Source: Solibacillus sp. FSL W7-1464 (GTDB lineage: Bacteria > Bacillota > Bacilli > Bacillales_A > Planococcaceae). From it: DNA of 64,000 nt. Position numbers and translations under genes: made by a program. Positions 26,271 to 34,065 of the stretch are shown here, piece by piece (the stretch's first letter is position 1; each line of letters begins with the position of its first letter). The notes under the pieces are model-generated. The model did not search any database. It was not told the DNA's origin and saw only the letters and a program-made list of their open reading frames with translations. Where the stretch lies: NCBI RefSeq assembly GCF_038004425.1, contig NZ_JBBORC010000001.1, forward strand, positions 1,217,001 through 1,281,000. Reading direction: 5' to 3'.

Positions 26271-26412
26271 AAGCCCGGCACACTCTACAAACCCCTTGAA
26301 CCCCTAAAAGGAGCGGATCTTCGGTAAAAAACGCCCTCTCTTCTAATATCGCTGTCGAAAGTTCTAATAAGCCACTCAGATCCTCTAATAATAAACCGAA
26401 AAAAGTTCTAAT
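26266..26412. repeat. 147-bp tandem unit, first copy
   Basis: A linker (AAGCCCGGCACACTCTACAA ... CGGATCTTCGGTAAAAAACG) plus four motif units. The next copy follows directly, offset by exactly 147 bp (7 x 21), with about nine substitutions. Confidence 0.88.
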
Positions 26413-26559
26413 AAATCAAGCCCGGCACACTCTACAAACCCCTTGAATCCCTAAAAGGAGCGGATCTTCGGTAAAAAACGCCATATCTTCTAATATCGCT
26501 GCCGAAAGTTCTAATAAGCCACACAAATCTTCTAATAATTAACCGGAAAAAGTTCTAAT
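26413..26559. repeat. 147-bp tandem unit, second copy
   Basis: Direct tandem copy of the preceding 147 bp. The 68-bp linker is almost unchanged between copies although it holds no motif, which dates the duplication as recent. Confidence 0.88.
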
Positions 26560-26612
26560 AAATCAAAGCCAAACGTATTCCACAGCCCGCAGCTCAACGC
26601 ATTCCCAAAACT

Positions 26613-26657
26613 TAAAAAAAGCCGCCCTAAAGTTCTCTACCAAACTTCAGGACAGCC
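26613..26657 (-). terminator. Terminator downstream of the lia operon
   Basis: On the minus strand GCTGTCCTGAAGTT pairs with AACTTTAGGGCGGC, followed by TTTTTTT. It bounds the repeat array on the right. Confidence 0.85.
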
Positions 26658-26667
26658 CCAGCCATTA

Positions 26668-26982
26668 CTATTTCTTCTTTTTTTCCTTCACAAACCCAAA
26701 TACGATCATCCCAATCCAAATCAAAACGATCGCTATAAAAATATAAAAGTTTTTCGATGAGCTGGATAAACCCAACTCATCCGCCAATATTCCACCAATC
26801 GACTGCAATTGTGCGCTTAATAAAATAATGAGTGCGCCAATAAATAACATGATTTTAGGATTGATCGCAAAGCGCAGCACCACAATGATGAACAATGCTG
26901 AGAAAATCAGCAACAATGTGAAGAGGGGATCCAGTAATGTAAGTGTCCCGTCCTTTGCAAAGTTTTCGTACGTAAATGTCAT
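26668..26982 (-). CDS. Small membrane protein at the end of the lia operon
   Basis: 104 residues with three hydrophobic segments (about 16-36, 40-60 and 80-98) and a KEKKKK tail. I do not recognise a family. It starts 12 nt after liaR with a ribosome site AAGGAGAATTTTTC, and the operon terminator follows it, so it is probably cotranscribed with liaIHFSR. It has no counterpart in the B. subtilis lia operon that I know of. Confidence 0.75.
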   Translation of the reverse strand: MTFTYENFAKDGTLTLLDPLFTLLLIFSALFIIVVLRFAINPKIMLFIGALIILLSAQLQSIGGILADELGLSSSSKNFYIFIAIVLIWIGMIVFGFVKEKKKK

Positions 26983-26994
26983 GAAAAATTCTCC

Positions 26995-27624
26995 TTACTT
27001 TACTAAGCCATTTTGAAATGCATAGACGACAGCCTGAGTACGGTCCTGCACTTCGAGTTTACTTAAAATGTTGCTGACATGGGTTTTCACCGTTTTTAAG
27101 GCGATAAACAGTTCTTCCGCTATTTCCTGATTGGCAAGCCCGCGTGCCATACATAACAGTACTTCCATTTCCCGGTCTGTTAAATGGTTATGCAGGGCAG
27201 GGGCTGTTCCGCGCATACGTGCCATTACCCGCGTCGTTGCTTCCGGCTCAAGAACGGTTTCCCCGGCCATTGTTTTCCGGATCGCGTCGGCAATTTGTTT
27301 GGCGTTGCTTGTTTTCAGTATATAGCTGACAGCCCCTGCTTCAAGCGCCGGGTATAATTTGTCGTCATCGATAAAGCTTGTGACAATCATAACTTTTGCT
27401 TGCGGCCACTGTGCCAGTATTTCGGCAGTCGCTTCAGCCCCAGTTTTAATCGGCATTACATTATCCATCAGTACAATATCCGGCTTCAGCGAAAGTACTG
27501 TTTCAATCGCTTCCTCGCCATTTGTCGCTTCACCGATGACTTCAATATCGGGCTGTGCCGATAAATAGGCGGCAACCCCGATTCGAACCATCTCGTGATC
27601 ATCTACTATGACAACTTTAATCAT
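26995..27624 (-). CDS. liaR: Response regulator LiaR (NarL/LuxR type)
   Basis: 209-residue response regulator of the cell-envelope stress system LiaRS (VraR type). Receiver: VDDHEMVRIG with acidic pocket, phosphoacceptor Asp in DIVLMDNVMP (about 54), Thr in MIVTSFI and Lys in YILKTSN. The C-terminal LuxR HTH is LTDREMEVLLCMARGLANQEIAEELF..KTVKTHVSNILSKL (about 145-190). It overlaps liaS by 8 nt. Confidence 0.92.
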   Translation of the reverse strand: MIKVVIVDDHEMVRIGVAAYLSAQPDIEVIGEATNGEEAIETVLSLKPDIVLMDNVMPIKTGAEATAEILAQWPQAKVMIVTSFIDDDKLYPALEAGAVSYILKTSNAKQIADAIRKTMAGETVLEPEATTRVMARMRGTAPALHNHLTDREMEVLLCMARGLANQEIAEELFIALKTVKTHVSNILSKLEVQDRTQAVVYAFQNGLVK

Positions 27625-28642
27625 TCATTGGTTCCTCCTTTTTAAGCGGAACTTTCACCTCGACAATCGTTCCTTCATCCGGTACAGACACGATTTTATA
27701 CGTACAGCCAATTTCGACGGCGCGTTCGGCAATATTGCGCAGCCCGTAGGAAGTCGTTTTATCTCCGTCAATATTAAAGCCAAGCCCATTATCCTGAATG
27801 CGCAAAATCGCCAGCTGGTCGCGTGCGATCAATAACAGCTCGACTTCCGTTGCTTTTGCATGGCGCAATGTGTTCGATAAAGCTTCCTGGGCAATTCGGA
27901 ATAGATGATCTTCCTCCGCTTTCGATAATGCGATCTCTTCGATTTGGTAGTCAATATTGAAAAACACTTTTTCCTGTAATTCTACAATCAGATCTTCCAA
28001 ACCTTCTGCCAAGCTTTTATTGTGCAGGGCAACTGGCCGTAAGTGAAGAAGAAGGGCGCGCATTTCAAGCTGTGCCTGCTGGACGATTTTTTCCACCTGC
28101 GCCAGCTGCTTTTGAGCAAATTCATCCTGACGCTGTTCTGTAAGAGCGGAGAGAAGCATGGATGCGGCAAACAGCTGCTGGGATACAGAATCATGCAGTT
28201 CGCGTGCAAGCCGCTGACGTTCAGCAAGAAGCCGCTCCTGAACGATGGCGTCATTTGTTTCCGCCTTTTCATTGGAGAGGCGCTGTAAAGATGTCCGCTG
28301 TGTTTCGATTAATTCGTTCGTTTCACGCAATGCTTTCTTCAATGAGCCATTCGCTTTCTTGAACTTTTGTGCAAAATCAGGCTCCGCCACTTTTTTCACG
28401 ATGCGGGTCATCTGATTTTCTTTCATTTTTAGTGCAATTGATATCCATAATGAAATAAAGAAGCTCGTCGTTGTTGCGATAATGGCGATGACAGCGACAA
28501 TCGGAATTGAGTAATCATTGTTTTCCCATAAAAAACGCCAAGTCTCTTCTTGTGGCTGGCCGAGCAGGAAGACGAAAATATTCATAGCAAATGTCGCGAA
28601 AACCATCATGAGTATAAAAAAGCGTATAATAAATGCAATCAT
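27617..28642 (-). CDS. liaS: Sensor histidine kinase LiaS
   Basis: 341-residue HPK7-type kinase (VraS/LiaS). Two membrane segments at the N-terminus (about 5-25 and 45-67) enclose a very short extracellular loop, the intramembrane-sensing layout. A linker helix precedes HisKA_3 with the phospho-His in RLARELHDSVSQQLF (about 148), and the ATPase domain has LFRIAQEALSNTLRHA (N box), DNGLGFNID (G1) and TSYGLRNIAER (G2). Start at the ATG behind GGAGGTG, overlapping the liaF stop as ATGA. Confidence 0.92.
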   Translation of the reverse strand: MIAFIIRFFILMMVFATFAMNIFVFLLGQPQEETWRFLWENNDYSIPIVAVIAIIATTTSFFISLWISIALKMKENQMTRIVKKVAEPDFAQKFKKANGSLKKALRETNELIETQRTSLQRLSNEKAETNDAIVQERLLAERQRLARELHDSVSQQLFAASMLLSALTEQRQDEFAQKQLAQVEKIVQQAQLEMRALLLHLRPVALHNKSLAEGLEDLIVELQEKVFFNIDYQIEEIALSKAEEDHLFRIAQEALSNTLRHAKATEVELLLIARDQLAILRIQDNGLGFNIDGDKTTSYGLRNIAERAVEIGCTYKIVSVPDEGTIVEVKVPLKKEEPMND

Positions 28643-29313
28643 CCGCGCTGCACCTCCACATCGCCAATCCAAGATGTTACATAAACAACAAGGACACGTT
28701 TTGCATCCATTTCTCCATCTTCAAAATGAAGCTGTTCATTAATACACTGCTTTGGCGCATAGTTCAGGTATGTTGCTTCACCGTATAAAGTGGAGTAATG
28801 AAGCTGAATTGTCACTTCATAAGGCACAATAACCCGTACTTTTCCGAGAGATTGATGGATCACGATAATCGATTTTCCATTTGGTAAAATGGTTTCGGTC
28901 GTATCGATCGTAATATCGCCGATAAATCGTTGAATATGAACATCTTTCCAATGATAGCTTTCAGTCGGAGCACCTGTTGTTCCGATTAATTGATTCTGAT
29001 TTGATGTATTGGCAAAGTGGCTTTTGATTTCCATCACTTGCTCTTTTTTCGTTAAGTATTGGTATAAAAGAAAGACAAGTACACCAATGATTAAAAGGCG
29101 CAGTGTCCAAATATTAATAATAGCAAAGAATAATAGAACGAGTCCCGTCCATAATAAGTAACGCTTCTTCTTTTTAAAGCTGAAAAATAGAAACAGTGCA
29201 CCCAAAATTAGTAAAAACACGGCGCCATTATTGAAAAGTGTCAATTCGATCAATACGACAAGAGCCATACTAATCGCGATAATTGCAAGCTGATCAGATG
29301 TAATTTTCGGCAT
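28639..29313 (-). CDS. liaF: LiaF, negative regulator of LiaRS
   Basis: 224 residues: four closely packed membrane segments (about 8-95), then a cytosolic beta-rich DUF2154 domain (about 125-220) with the VHIQRFIGDITIDTTETILPNGKSIIVI run of strands. LiaF keeps LiaS inactive without envelope damage. Start at the ATG following GGGAGGCACT rather than at 29373, which lacks a ribosome site. It ends with the ATGA overlap to liaS. liaG of B. subtilis is not present. Confidence 0.92.
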   Translation of the reverse strand: MPKITSDQLAIIAISMALVVLIELTLFNNGAVFLLILGALFLFFSFKKKKRYLLWTGLVLLFFAIINIWTLRLLIIGVLVFLLYQYLTKKEQVMEIKSHFANTSNQNQLIGTTGAPTESYHWKDVHIQRFIGDITIDTTETILPNGKSIIVIHQSLGKVRVIVPYEVTIQLHYSTLYGEATYLNYAPKQCINEQLHFEDGEMDAKRVLVVYVTSWIGDVEVQRG

Positions 29314-29380
29314 AGTGCCTCCCCCTATAACGTGCAAAATGGAGAAAGCACTTTGCCTTCTCCTTTTACGCATTATATCA

Positions 29381-30007
29381 TTATTTTGGTTGTTCTATGA
29401 GCTTTTGTTCTTTTTCAAGCTGTGCCAATCGAGCTTCAAAAGAGGTTACTTCATATTTACGCTCAATATTTTGAGATAATTCATCAATATAAGTTGATAG
29501 TTCATCAAAATTGCCGGCATTGTCCGATGTGAGAACTTTATCCATCTGGTGGTTGGCACGCACGACATTTTCTTTGCCCATCAGCTGGAGCTGGCGCACT
29601 TTCATGTCTTTGATTTTGTGTTTCATCGTTTCAAATTTGCGTTCCAGTGCAAAGTATTCTGTATTCGCAGCATCAATGCTGGAAAGAAGGGCATGTTTTC
29701 TGGCTGTATAAGCCGTTACTTCCTCTTGTGCAAATGCAATCAGTTCCGCTTCTTCAGTCGACTGAGCCAATAAAAGCTGTTTTTCACGCTTTTCAAGCAT
29801 TTCGATTGTTTGTGAAAGTTGAAGTTCCAGCTCTTTTTTCAACTGTGCCTGACGCGCAAGCAGTTTGCCCGTTTCTTCCGTTTGTTTTTCTGCTTCACGA
29901 ATATAGTGATTCAGCATTTTAATCGGGTTTTTATCGACCTTTTTGTCAAACATATCATGTAAATCCGCCTGTATTGAATATTTGAATTTTGTAAATAAAT
30001 TTCTCAT
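29381..30007 (-). CDS. liaH: Phage-shock protein A homologue LiaH
   Basis: 208-residue PspA/IM30 family protein, almost entirely alpha-helical coiled coil. Family start pattern: MRNLFTKFKYSIQADLHDMFDKKVDKNPIKML..IREAEKQ (about 1-40); then a long hairpin with LLARQAQLKKELELQLSQT and FETMKHKIKDMKVRQLQLMGKENV. It protects the membrane as large oligomers and is the main output of LiaR. It lies 12 nt behind the liaI-like gene. Confidence 0.93.
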   Translation of the reverse strand: MRNLFTKFKYSIQADLHDMFDKKVDKNPIKMLNHYIREAEKQTEETGKLLARQAQLKKELELQLSQTIEMLEKREKQLLLAQSTEEAELIAFAQEEVTAYTARKHALLSSIDAANTEYFALERKFETMKHKIKDMKVRQLQLMGKENVVRANHQMDKVLTSDNAGNFDELSTYIDELSQNIERKYEVTSFEARLAQLEKEQKLIEQPK

Positions 30008-30019
30008 TGTCCATCGCTC

Positions 30020-30373
30020 CTATTTGTTTAAATTTGCCCATTCACGTTCAAAGTTTGTAAATGGATCATCATCTTCTTTTTTGCCTGGTAAAAATTCAAT
30101 CTTTTCGTTTTTACGTTCTTTGTAAAGATAAAACAGTACACCGATTGCAGCTAAACCGATAAAGCCCGGGATATTGGATAAGGCACTTACTAAACCGGCT
30201 AAAGCGACAACTAGGCTCATTACTTTTCCGAAAGTAGATTTACTTTCTGTGTAATAGTGCAGACCTGCTGCCAGAAGTGCCCCCGAGATTAATAAGCCGG
30301 CTACCGGTGCGAGCAGGCAAAGTGCGATGATCGCTGTGATAAAAGCCGCTGAATATAAGAAAAACTTTTTCAT
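30020..30373 (-). CDS. liaI: LiaI-like membrane protein
   Basis: 117 residues, first gene of the lia operon. Hydrophobic segments at about 4-40 and 48-86, and an acidic cytosolic tail ending in DPFTNFEREWANLNK, which recalls the FDDEWEEFLKKK end of LiaI. LiaI anchors LiaH at the membrane. Sequence identity to B. subtilis LiaI is low; the call rests on position, topology and tail. Confidence 0.7.
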   Translation of the reverse strand: MKKFFLYSAAFITAIIALCLLAPVAGLLISGALLAAGLHYYTESKSTFGKVMSLVVALAGLVSALSNIPGFIGLAAIGVLFYLYKERKNEKIEFLPGKKEDDDPFTNFEREWANLNK

Positions 30374-30467
30374 TATGTGTTCCTCCTTGTCGTTGATATG
30401 TTCATGTTACCGTGGATTTAAAAATCCGATAACGACCTGTTACCGTATTTTCATCTAGGTCTAGAGG

Positions 30468-30482
30468 CTGAGACGGTCTCAG
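30468..30482. promoter_or_regulatory. Candidate LiaR operator
   Basis: CTGAGACGGTCTCAG is a perfect 7-1-7 palindrome about 95 bp upstream of the liaI start, a typical place for an activator such as LiaR. A direct repeat ACGGTAACA (minus strand) occurs twice between it and the gene. Assignment to LiaR is by position only. Confidence 0.5.
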
Positions 30483-30610
30483 ACAGCCATTCGCAAGACT
30501 TAACTTCTGCCAGGAGAGTTAAAATATATAGAAACGGAATAACTTTTAATGTATAATGCTTGTTGGAGAGTTTTTCTCGGTACATAAGTAGTGGAGGAGG
30601 TTGGACTAGT

Positions 30611-30832
30611 ATGCAAACATGGATTTGGATTATTATTGTAATCGCAGCTTTAATCGGGGGCGTGGCAATTGGGTTCTACGCAGCTCGTCAATATATGATG
30701 AAGTATTTAAAAGAAAACCCGCCAATTAATGAACAAATGATTCGCGTGATGATGGCACAAATGGGACGTAAACCGTCTGAAAAACAAGTGCGTCAAATGA
30801 TGGCACAAATGAACAAATTCCAGGATAAATAA
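30611..30832 (+). CDS. yneF: YneF family (UPF0154) membrane protein
   Basis: 73 residues: an N-terminal membrane segment (about 4-26, [24 protein letters not shown]) and a conserved cytosolic tail [32 protein letters not shown] (about 38-70), the UPF0154 signature. Start at the ATG after GTGGAGGAGG; a longer frame starts before this site. Function unknown. Confidence 0.9.
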   Translation: MQTWIWIIIVIAALIGGVAIGFYAARQYMMKYLKENPPINEQMIRVMMAQMGRKPSEKQVRQMMAQMNKFQDK

Positions 30833-30976
30833 TGAAAAGTTGGACTACCTTTCGCATTCTATTGAGTGAAGAAGGTAGTTTTTATTTTCCTTAAAATAAA
30901 ATTCAGAATATTCCGTTGAAAAGAACCGTAATCTAGTCTATCCTTATATAGATTGTAAGTATTGGAGGGAAGTAAA

Positions 30977-31447
30977 ATGGCAACAGAAAGAACGAATGTA
31001 GAGAGCTTCGATTTGAACCATACGATAGTCGCGGCACCATATGTACGTTTAGCAGGTACAAAAGAAGGGGTGAAGGGCGATGTCGTGACAAAATACGATA
31101 TCCGCTTCAAGCAGCCTAATAAAGAGCATATGGAAATGCCGGCACTTCATTCACTGGAACATTTAATGGCAGACCGTATCCGCAATCATAGTGACGCGGT
31201 TGTCGATATATCGCCAATGGGCTGTCAAACAGGCTTTTATGTCTCCTTTATGAACTATGATGACTATGAAGGCGTGTTGGCGATATTGGAAAAGACGGTT
31301 CAGGATGTGTTGGCGGCGACTTCTGTTCCTGCCTGCAATGAAGTCCAGTGCGGTTGGGCGGCAAGCCATAGTTTGGAAGGTGCGCAGCAGTTGGCAAAAG
31401 AATTTTTAGCTAAACGCGGTGAATGGCATATCGTTTTTAATGGTTAA
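30977..31447 (+). CDS. luxS: S-ribosylhomocysteine lyase
   Basis: 156-residue Fe(II) enzyme converting S-ribosylhomocysteine to homocysteine and the AI-2 precursor DPD. Metal ligands are HSLEH (HxxEH, about 54-58) and the Cys near 123 ([10 protein letters not shown]); the catalytic Cys is in MGCQTGFY (about 84). N-terminal [17 protein letters not shown] is conserved. Start at the ATG 7 nt after GGAGGG. No S-box riboswitch is visible upstream. Confidence 0.96.
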   Translation: MATERTNVESFDLNHTIVAAPYVRLAGTKEGVKGDVVTKYDIRFKQPNKEHMEMPALHSLEHLMADRIRNHSDAVVDISPMGCQTGFYVSFMNYDDYEGVLAILEKTVQDVLAATSVPACNEVQCGWAASHSLEGAQQLAKEFLAKRGEWHIVFNG

Positions 31448-31456
31448 TAAATGTGT

Positions 31457-31486
31457 AGTGCCCTCATTCAATTGGGGGCATTTTTG
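31457..31486 (+). terminator. Intrinsic terminator after luxS
   Basis: TGCCCTC and GGGGGCA form a stem followed by TTTTT. Confidence 0.82.
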
Positions 31487-31499
31487 TGTTTCTTCCAAC

Positions 31500-31541
31500 A
31501 AAAAAGCACTTCCTGTTCAACGAAACGAACAGAAAGCGCTT
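31500..31541 (-). terminator. Intrinsic terminator of the alpha/beta hydrolase gene
   Basis: On the minus strand AAGCGCTTTCTGTTC pairs with GAACAGGAAGTGCTT, followed by TTTT. Confidence 0.85.
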
Positions 31542-31548
31542 AGTTCCT

Positions 31549-32502
31549 TTATAATAAAAAATCCGTTGTATTGCGGTATGCCGGGATATAATCATACAGG
31601 AACTTGGCGACCGTTTGCTCATAGTCACCCGGGTTATCGTTGAATGATTTCGCATGCTCACCCTTGTCAAACAGTTTCAGCATTTTAGGTTCGGGTTTTT
31701 GTTCGAACAATTCTTCGGTCATCGAGGAAGGGATGAAGTCATCCGGCGTACTGTGAATAAAGAGGACGGGCTTTTGAATTTGTTTTACTGCATCGATAGG
31801 CATGACTTCTTTTACGGAATAGCCATCGCGGATCCGCATGAAAAAGTCGGCGAAAGGGAGTGTATACTTTGGATCGATCGGTACGACGCTTTCAAAAATC
31901 CGCTTTAAAAGCTCTGGAAAGTTCGAGAAGGCACAGTCGGAAACATAGAAATCCGCATTATCTGATAAGGTGCCTGCATAGAGCAGTGTCGTTGCCGCAC
32001 CCATGGATTCCCCGTGAATACCGAGCAGGGCATCTTCCCCGGTAATATTTCGGATCGTCTCAACAACTGCCTGCAAATCGTATTTTTCATAATGGCCGTA
32101 ACTTGTTGTTTTCCCTTGAGATTCTCCGTGACGGCGGTGATCGTATACAAAAGCATTAAAACCAAGCCGTTCAAACATGCGGGCATAGCGCATCGAGTTA
32201 ATTTTATTTTCAGTGACGCCATGACAAATAATGACTGTATTTTTCGTTTTCAAAGGTTTTAAATAGATGCCGCTTATTTTATAGCCATTCGGAGAATCGA
32301 TCAATAAAATTTCTTTCGGACAGCCTTCATACCATGCTTCATCAAAGCGTTTTGCCGTAATTTCACGTTCGCGGATGAAAGCATCGTCCTTTTTCTTTAT
32401 ATACATAATGTGATTTGTCATCACGACACCTGTGATCGTTGTAGCAGCTGCCAGCAGCGTTGTTACAATACTGCCAGATAAAAACAGTGTACGTTTTTTC
32501 AT
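31549..32502 (-). CDS. yqkD: Alpha/beta hydrolase (YqkD-like)
   Basis: 317-residue serine hydrolase with an N-terminal membrane anchor (about 6-26). Elements: NTVIICHGVTENK (oxyanion strand, about 86), FVYDHRRHGESQGKTTSYG (about 115-133), nucleophile elbow GIHGESMGAAT (about 160-170), Asp in PVLFIHSTPDDFIPS (about 245) and His in DKGEHAKSF (about 280). Substrate unknown. It lies at the yqkD position relative to yqkE, yqkF and nudF. Start after AAGGAG at 8 nt; the ATG at 32511 is too close to it. Confidence 0.83.
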   Translation of the reverse strand: MKKRTLFLSGSIVTTLLAAATTITGVVMTNHIMYIKKKDDAFIREREITAKRFDEAWYEGCPKEILLIDSPNGYKISGIYLKPLKTKNTVIICHGVTENKINSMRYARMFERLGFNAFVYDHRRHGESQGKTTSYGHYEKYDLQAVVETIRNITGEDALLGIHGESMGAATTLLYAGTLSDNADFYVSDCAFSNFPELLKRIFESVVPIDPKYTLPFADFFMRIRDGYSVKEVMPIDAVKQIQKPVLFIHSTPDDFIPSSMTEELFEQKPEPKMLKLFDKGEHAKSFNDNPGDYEQTVAKFLYDYIPAYRNTTDFLL

Positions 32503-32642
32503 GAAAACCACTCCTTAATTAATTTAATATTCGATGAATTATTAGGATAAATCAACTAATATGTATCTATTTATTATTGGAATCTTTTGTGTGAAAAATG
32601 CGGAATGTTTGATAAAATCTGGTTAAGCAAGTAATTTGTTTC

Positions 32643-32817
32643 GCGGGTTTGTCATCCGCTGAAATAAATTGCTGCTTCAGGCGGATGTCAAAGATACGGT
32701 AATAAGTTCTAAAAGGAAGTCAGCCAAATAACGTCACCTCGTGCGACAATTGCTGACGGACCCGCATCGGGTGAGCCTAAAGCCGAATCCTGACACAATT
32801 ACGTCAAAGCGTAATTG
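32643..32817 (+). ncRNA. Structured leader element upstream of the thiolase gene
   Basis: A 175-nt segment dense in complementary stretches: GCGGGTTTGTC (32643-32653) with GACGGACCCGC (32755-32765); CATCCGCTGAA with TTCAGGCGGATG (32654-32664, 32676-32687); GTCAGC with GCTGAC (32719-32724, 32752-32757); ACCCG-CAT-CGGGT (32760-32772); CAATTACG-6 nt-CGTAATTG (32796-32817). Some pairings exclude each other. No T run follows. Could be a structured RNA, a riboswitch-like leader, or a mobile palindromic element. Not a family I can name. The rest of the 363-bp intergenic stretch (32503-32865) is A/T-rich and holds nothing else I can identify. Confidence 0.5.
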
Positions 32818-32865
32818 ATTATATTTGCTCACAAAGGGACCATTCACAATAAGGGGGATATATTC

Positions 32866-34044
32866 ATGACAGAAGTTGTAATAGTAAGTGCAGTACGTAC
32901 GCCAATTGGTGCTTTTCAGGGGGCATTGAAAGATATTTCGGCTCCGGCTTTAGGGAGTATCGTAATAAAAGAAGCATTGAATCGTGCCCGATTAGATCCA
33001 TCAACCGTTGATGAAGTTATTATGGGGAATGTTCTCGCGGCAGGTTTAGGTCAAAATCCGGCAAGACAGGCGAGTATCCAAGCTGGTTTACCATACACAG
33101 TTCCAGCGATGACAATTAACAAAGTATGTGGTTCAGGCTTAAAGGCCGTTCATTTAGCAGCACAGGCAATCATTGCCGGGGATGCGGAAGTTGTGGTCGC
33201 TGGAGGCTTTGAAAATATGAGTCAAGCACCATATATTATGCGAAATGCAAGAGAAGGTTTCCGCATGGGAGATCAAAAAATTATCGATACATTGATTCAG
33301 GACGGCCTATGGTGCGCATTTAATGATTACCATATGGGAGTTACTGCAGAAAACCTGTGTGATCAGTATGACATTTCCCGTCAGGAACAGGATGAATTTG
33401 CAGCACGTTCCCAAGCCCGTGCATCGGAAGCCATTTCGACAAATAGATTCGCTGAAGAAATTGTCCCTGTTGAAATTCCTCAACGTAAAGGGGAGCCGGT
33501 TATTTTTTCACAAGACGAATATGTAAAACATGGAACAACAACAGAAAAATTAAACGGATTGCGTCCAGCTTTCAAGAAAGACGGTTCGGTTACGGCAGGG
33601 AACGCTTCCGGTATTAATGACGGAGCAGCAGCAGTTGTCGTTATGTCAAAGGAGCGTGCTTTTGAATTAGGGCTTACACCACTTGCCACAATCGTCGCTA
33701 ATGCGAGCGCAGGGGTTGATCCTTCTGTAATGGGTATCGGGCCAGTATCGGCAGTGAAAAAAGCTTTATCGAAAGCGAATGTAACATTGGATGATATGGA
33801 CTTAATTGAAGCGAATGAAGCATTTGCCGCTCAGGCGATTGCAGTTGATCGCGAATTGGCGTTCAATCATGATAAACTAAATGTAAATGGCGGGGCAATT
33901 GCACTTGGTCACCCAATCGGGGCAAGCGGAACACGCATTTTTGTAACATTATTACATGAAATGCAAAAGCGCGATGCAAAGCTGGGTCTTGCAACATTAT
34001 GTATTGGTGGCGGGCAAGGTGTAGCAACAATTGTACAACGCTAA
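32866..34044 (+). CDS. Acetyl-CoA C-acetyltransferase (thiolase)
   Basis: 393-residue biosynthetic-type thiolase condensing or cleaving acetoacetyl-CoA. Signature motifs: nucleophile Cys in [14 protein letters not shown] (about 88), [20 protein letters not shown] with catalytic His (about 340-360), and the second Cys in TLCIGGGQG (about 378). Start at the ATG after GGGGGATATATTC; the frame extends upstream without a ribosome site. It may serve in polyhydroxybutyrate, isoprenoid or fatty-acid metabolism; context does not decide. A strongly structured leader lies 48 nt upstream. Confidence 0.94.
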   Translation: MTEVVIVSAVRTPIGAFQGALKDISAPALGSIVIKEALNRARLDPSTVDEVIMGNVLAAGLGQNPARQASIQAGLPYTVPAMTINKVCGSGLKAVHLAAQAIIAGDAEVVVAGGFENMSQAPYIMRNAREGFRMGDQKIIDTLIQDGLWCAFNDYHMGVTAENLCDQYDISRQEQDEFAARSQARASEAISTNRFAEEIVPVEIPQRKGEPVIFSQDEYVKHGTTTEKLNGLRPAFKKDGSVTAGNASGINDGAAAVVVMSKERAFELGLTPLATIVANASAGVDPSVMGIGPVSAVKKALSKANVTLDDMDLIEANEAFAAQAIAVDRELAFNHDKLNVNGGAIALGHPIGASGTRIFVTLLHEMQKRDAKLGLATLCIGGGQGVATIVQR

Positions 34045-34065
34045 AATTAATTGTAGGTGAGAACG

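Larger units (their letters stand above)
25731..26560. repeat. Phased TTCTAATA repeat array
   Basis: About 30 copies of TTCTAATA followed by T or A, 26 exact, in five groups. Start positions: 25732, 25753, 25773, 25792, 25813, 25834, 25855, 25876, 25896; 25978, 25999, 26020, 26040; 26098, 26119, 26139, 26158, 26179, 26200, 26218, 26239, 26259; 26341, 26362, 26383, 26406; 26488, 26509, 26530, 26553. Variants are TTCCAATA (25834, 26200), ATCTAATA (25876) and CTCTAATA (26383). Spacing within groups is mostly 20-21 bp, about two helical turns. Linkers of 50-80 bp separate groups. The region lies between convergent genes and inward-facing terminators. Minus-strand reading gives LLE heptads interrupted by stops. 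Confidence 0.93.

Noticed and set aside
25731-26560. CRISPR array
   Set aside because: The repeated motif is only 8-9 nt, spacing is 20-21 bp, linkers are themselves duplicated, and no cas gene is near.
32643-32817. Known riboswitch class (SAM, c-di-GMP, THF, ZTP, guanidine)
   Set aside because: I compared remembered core sequences of these classes and none fits; left as an unnamed structured element.
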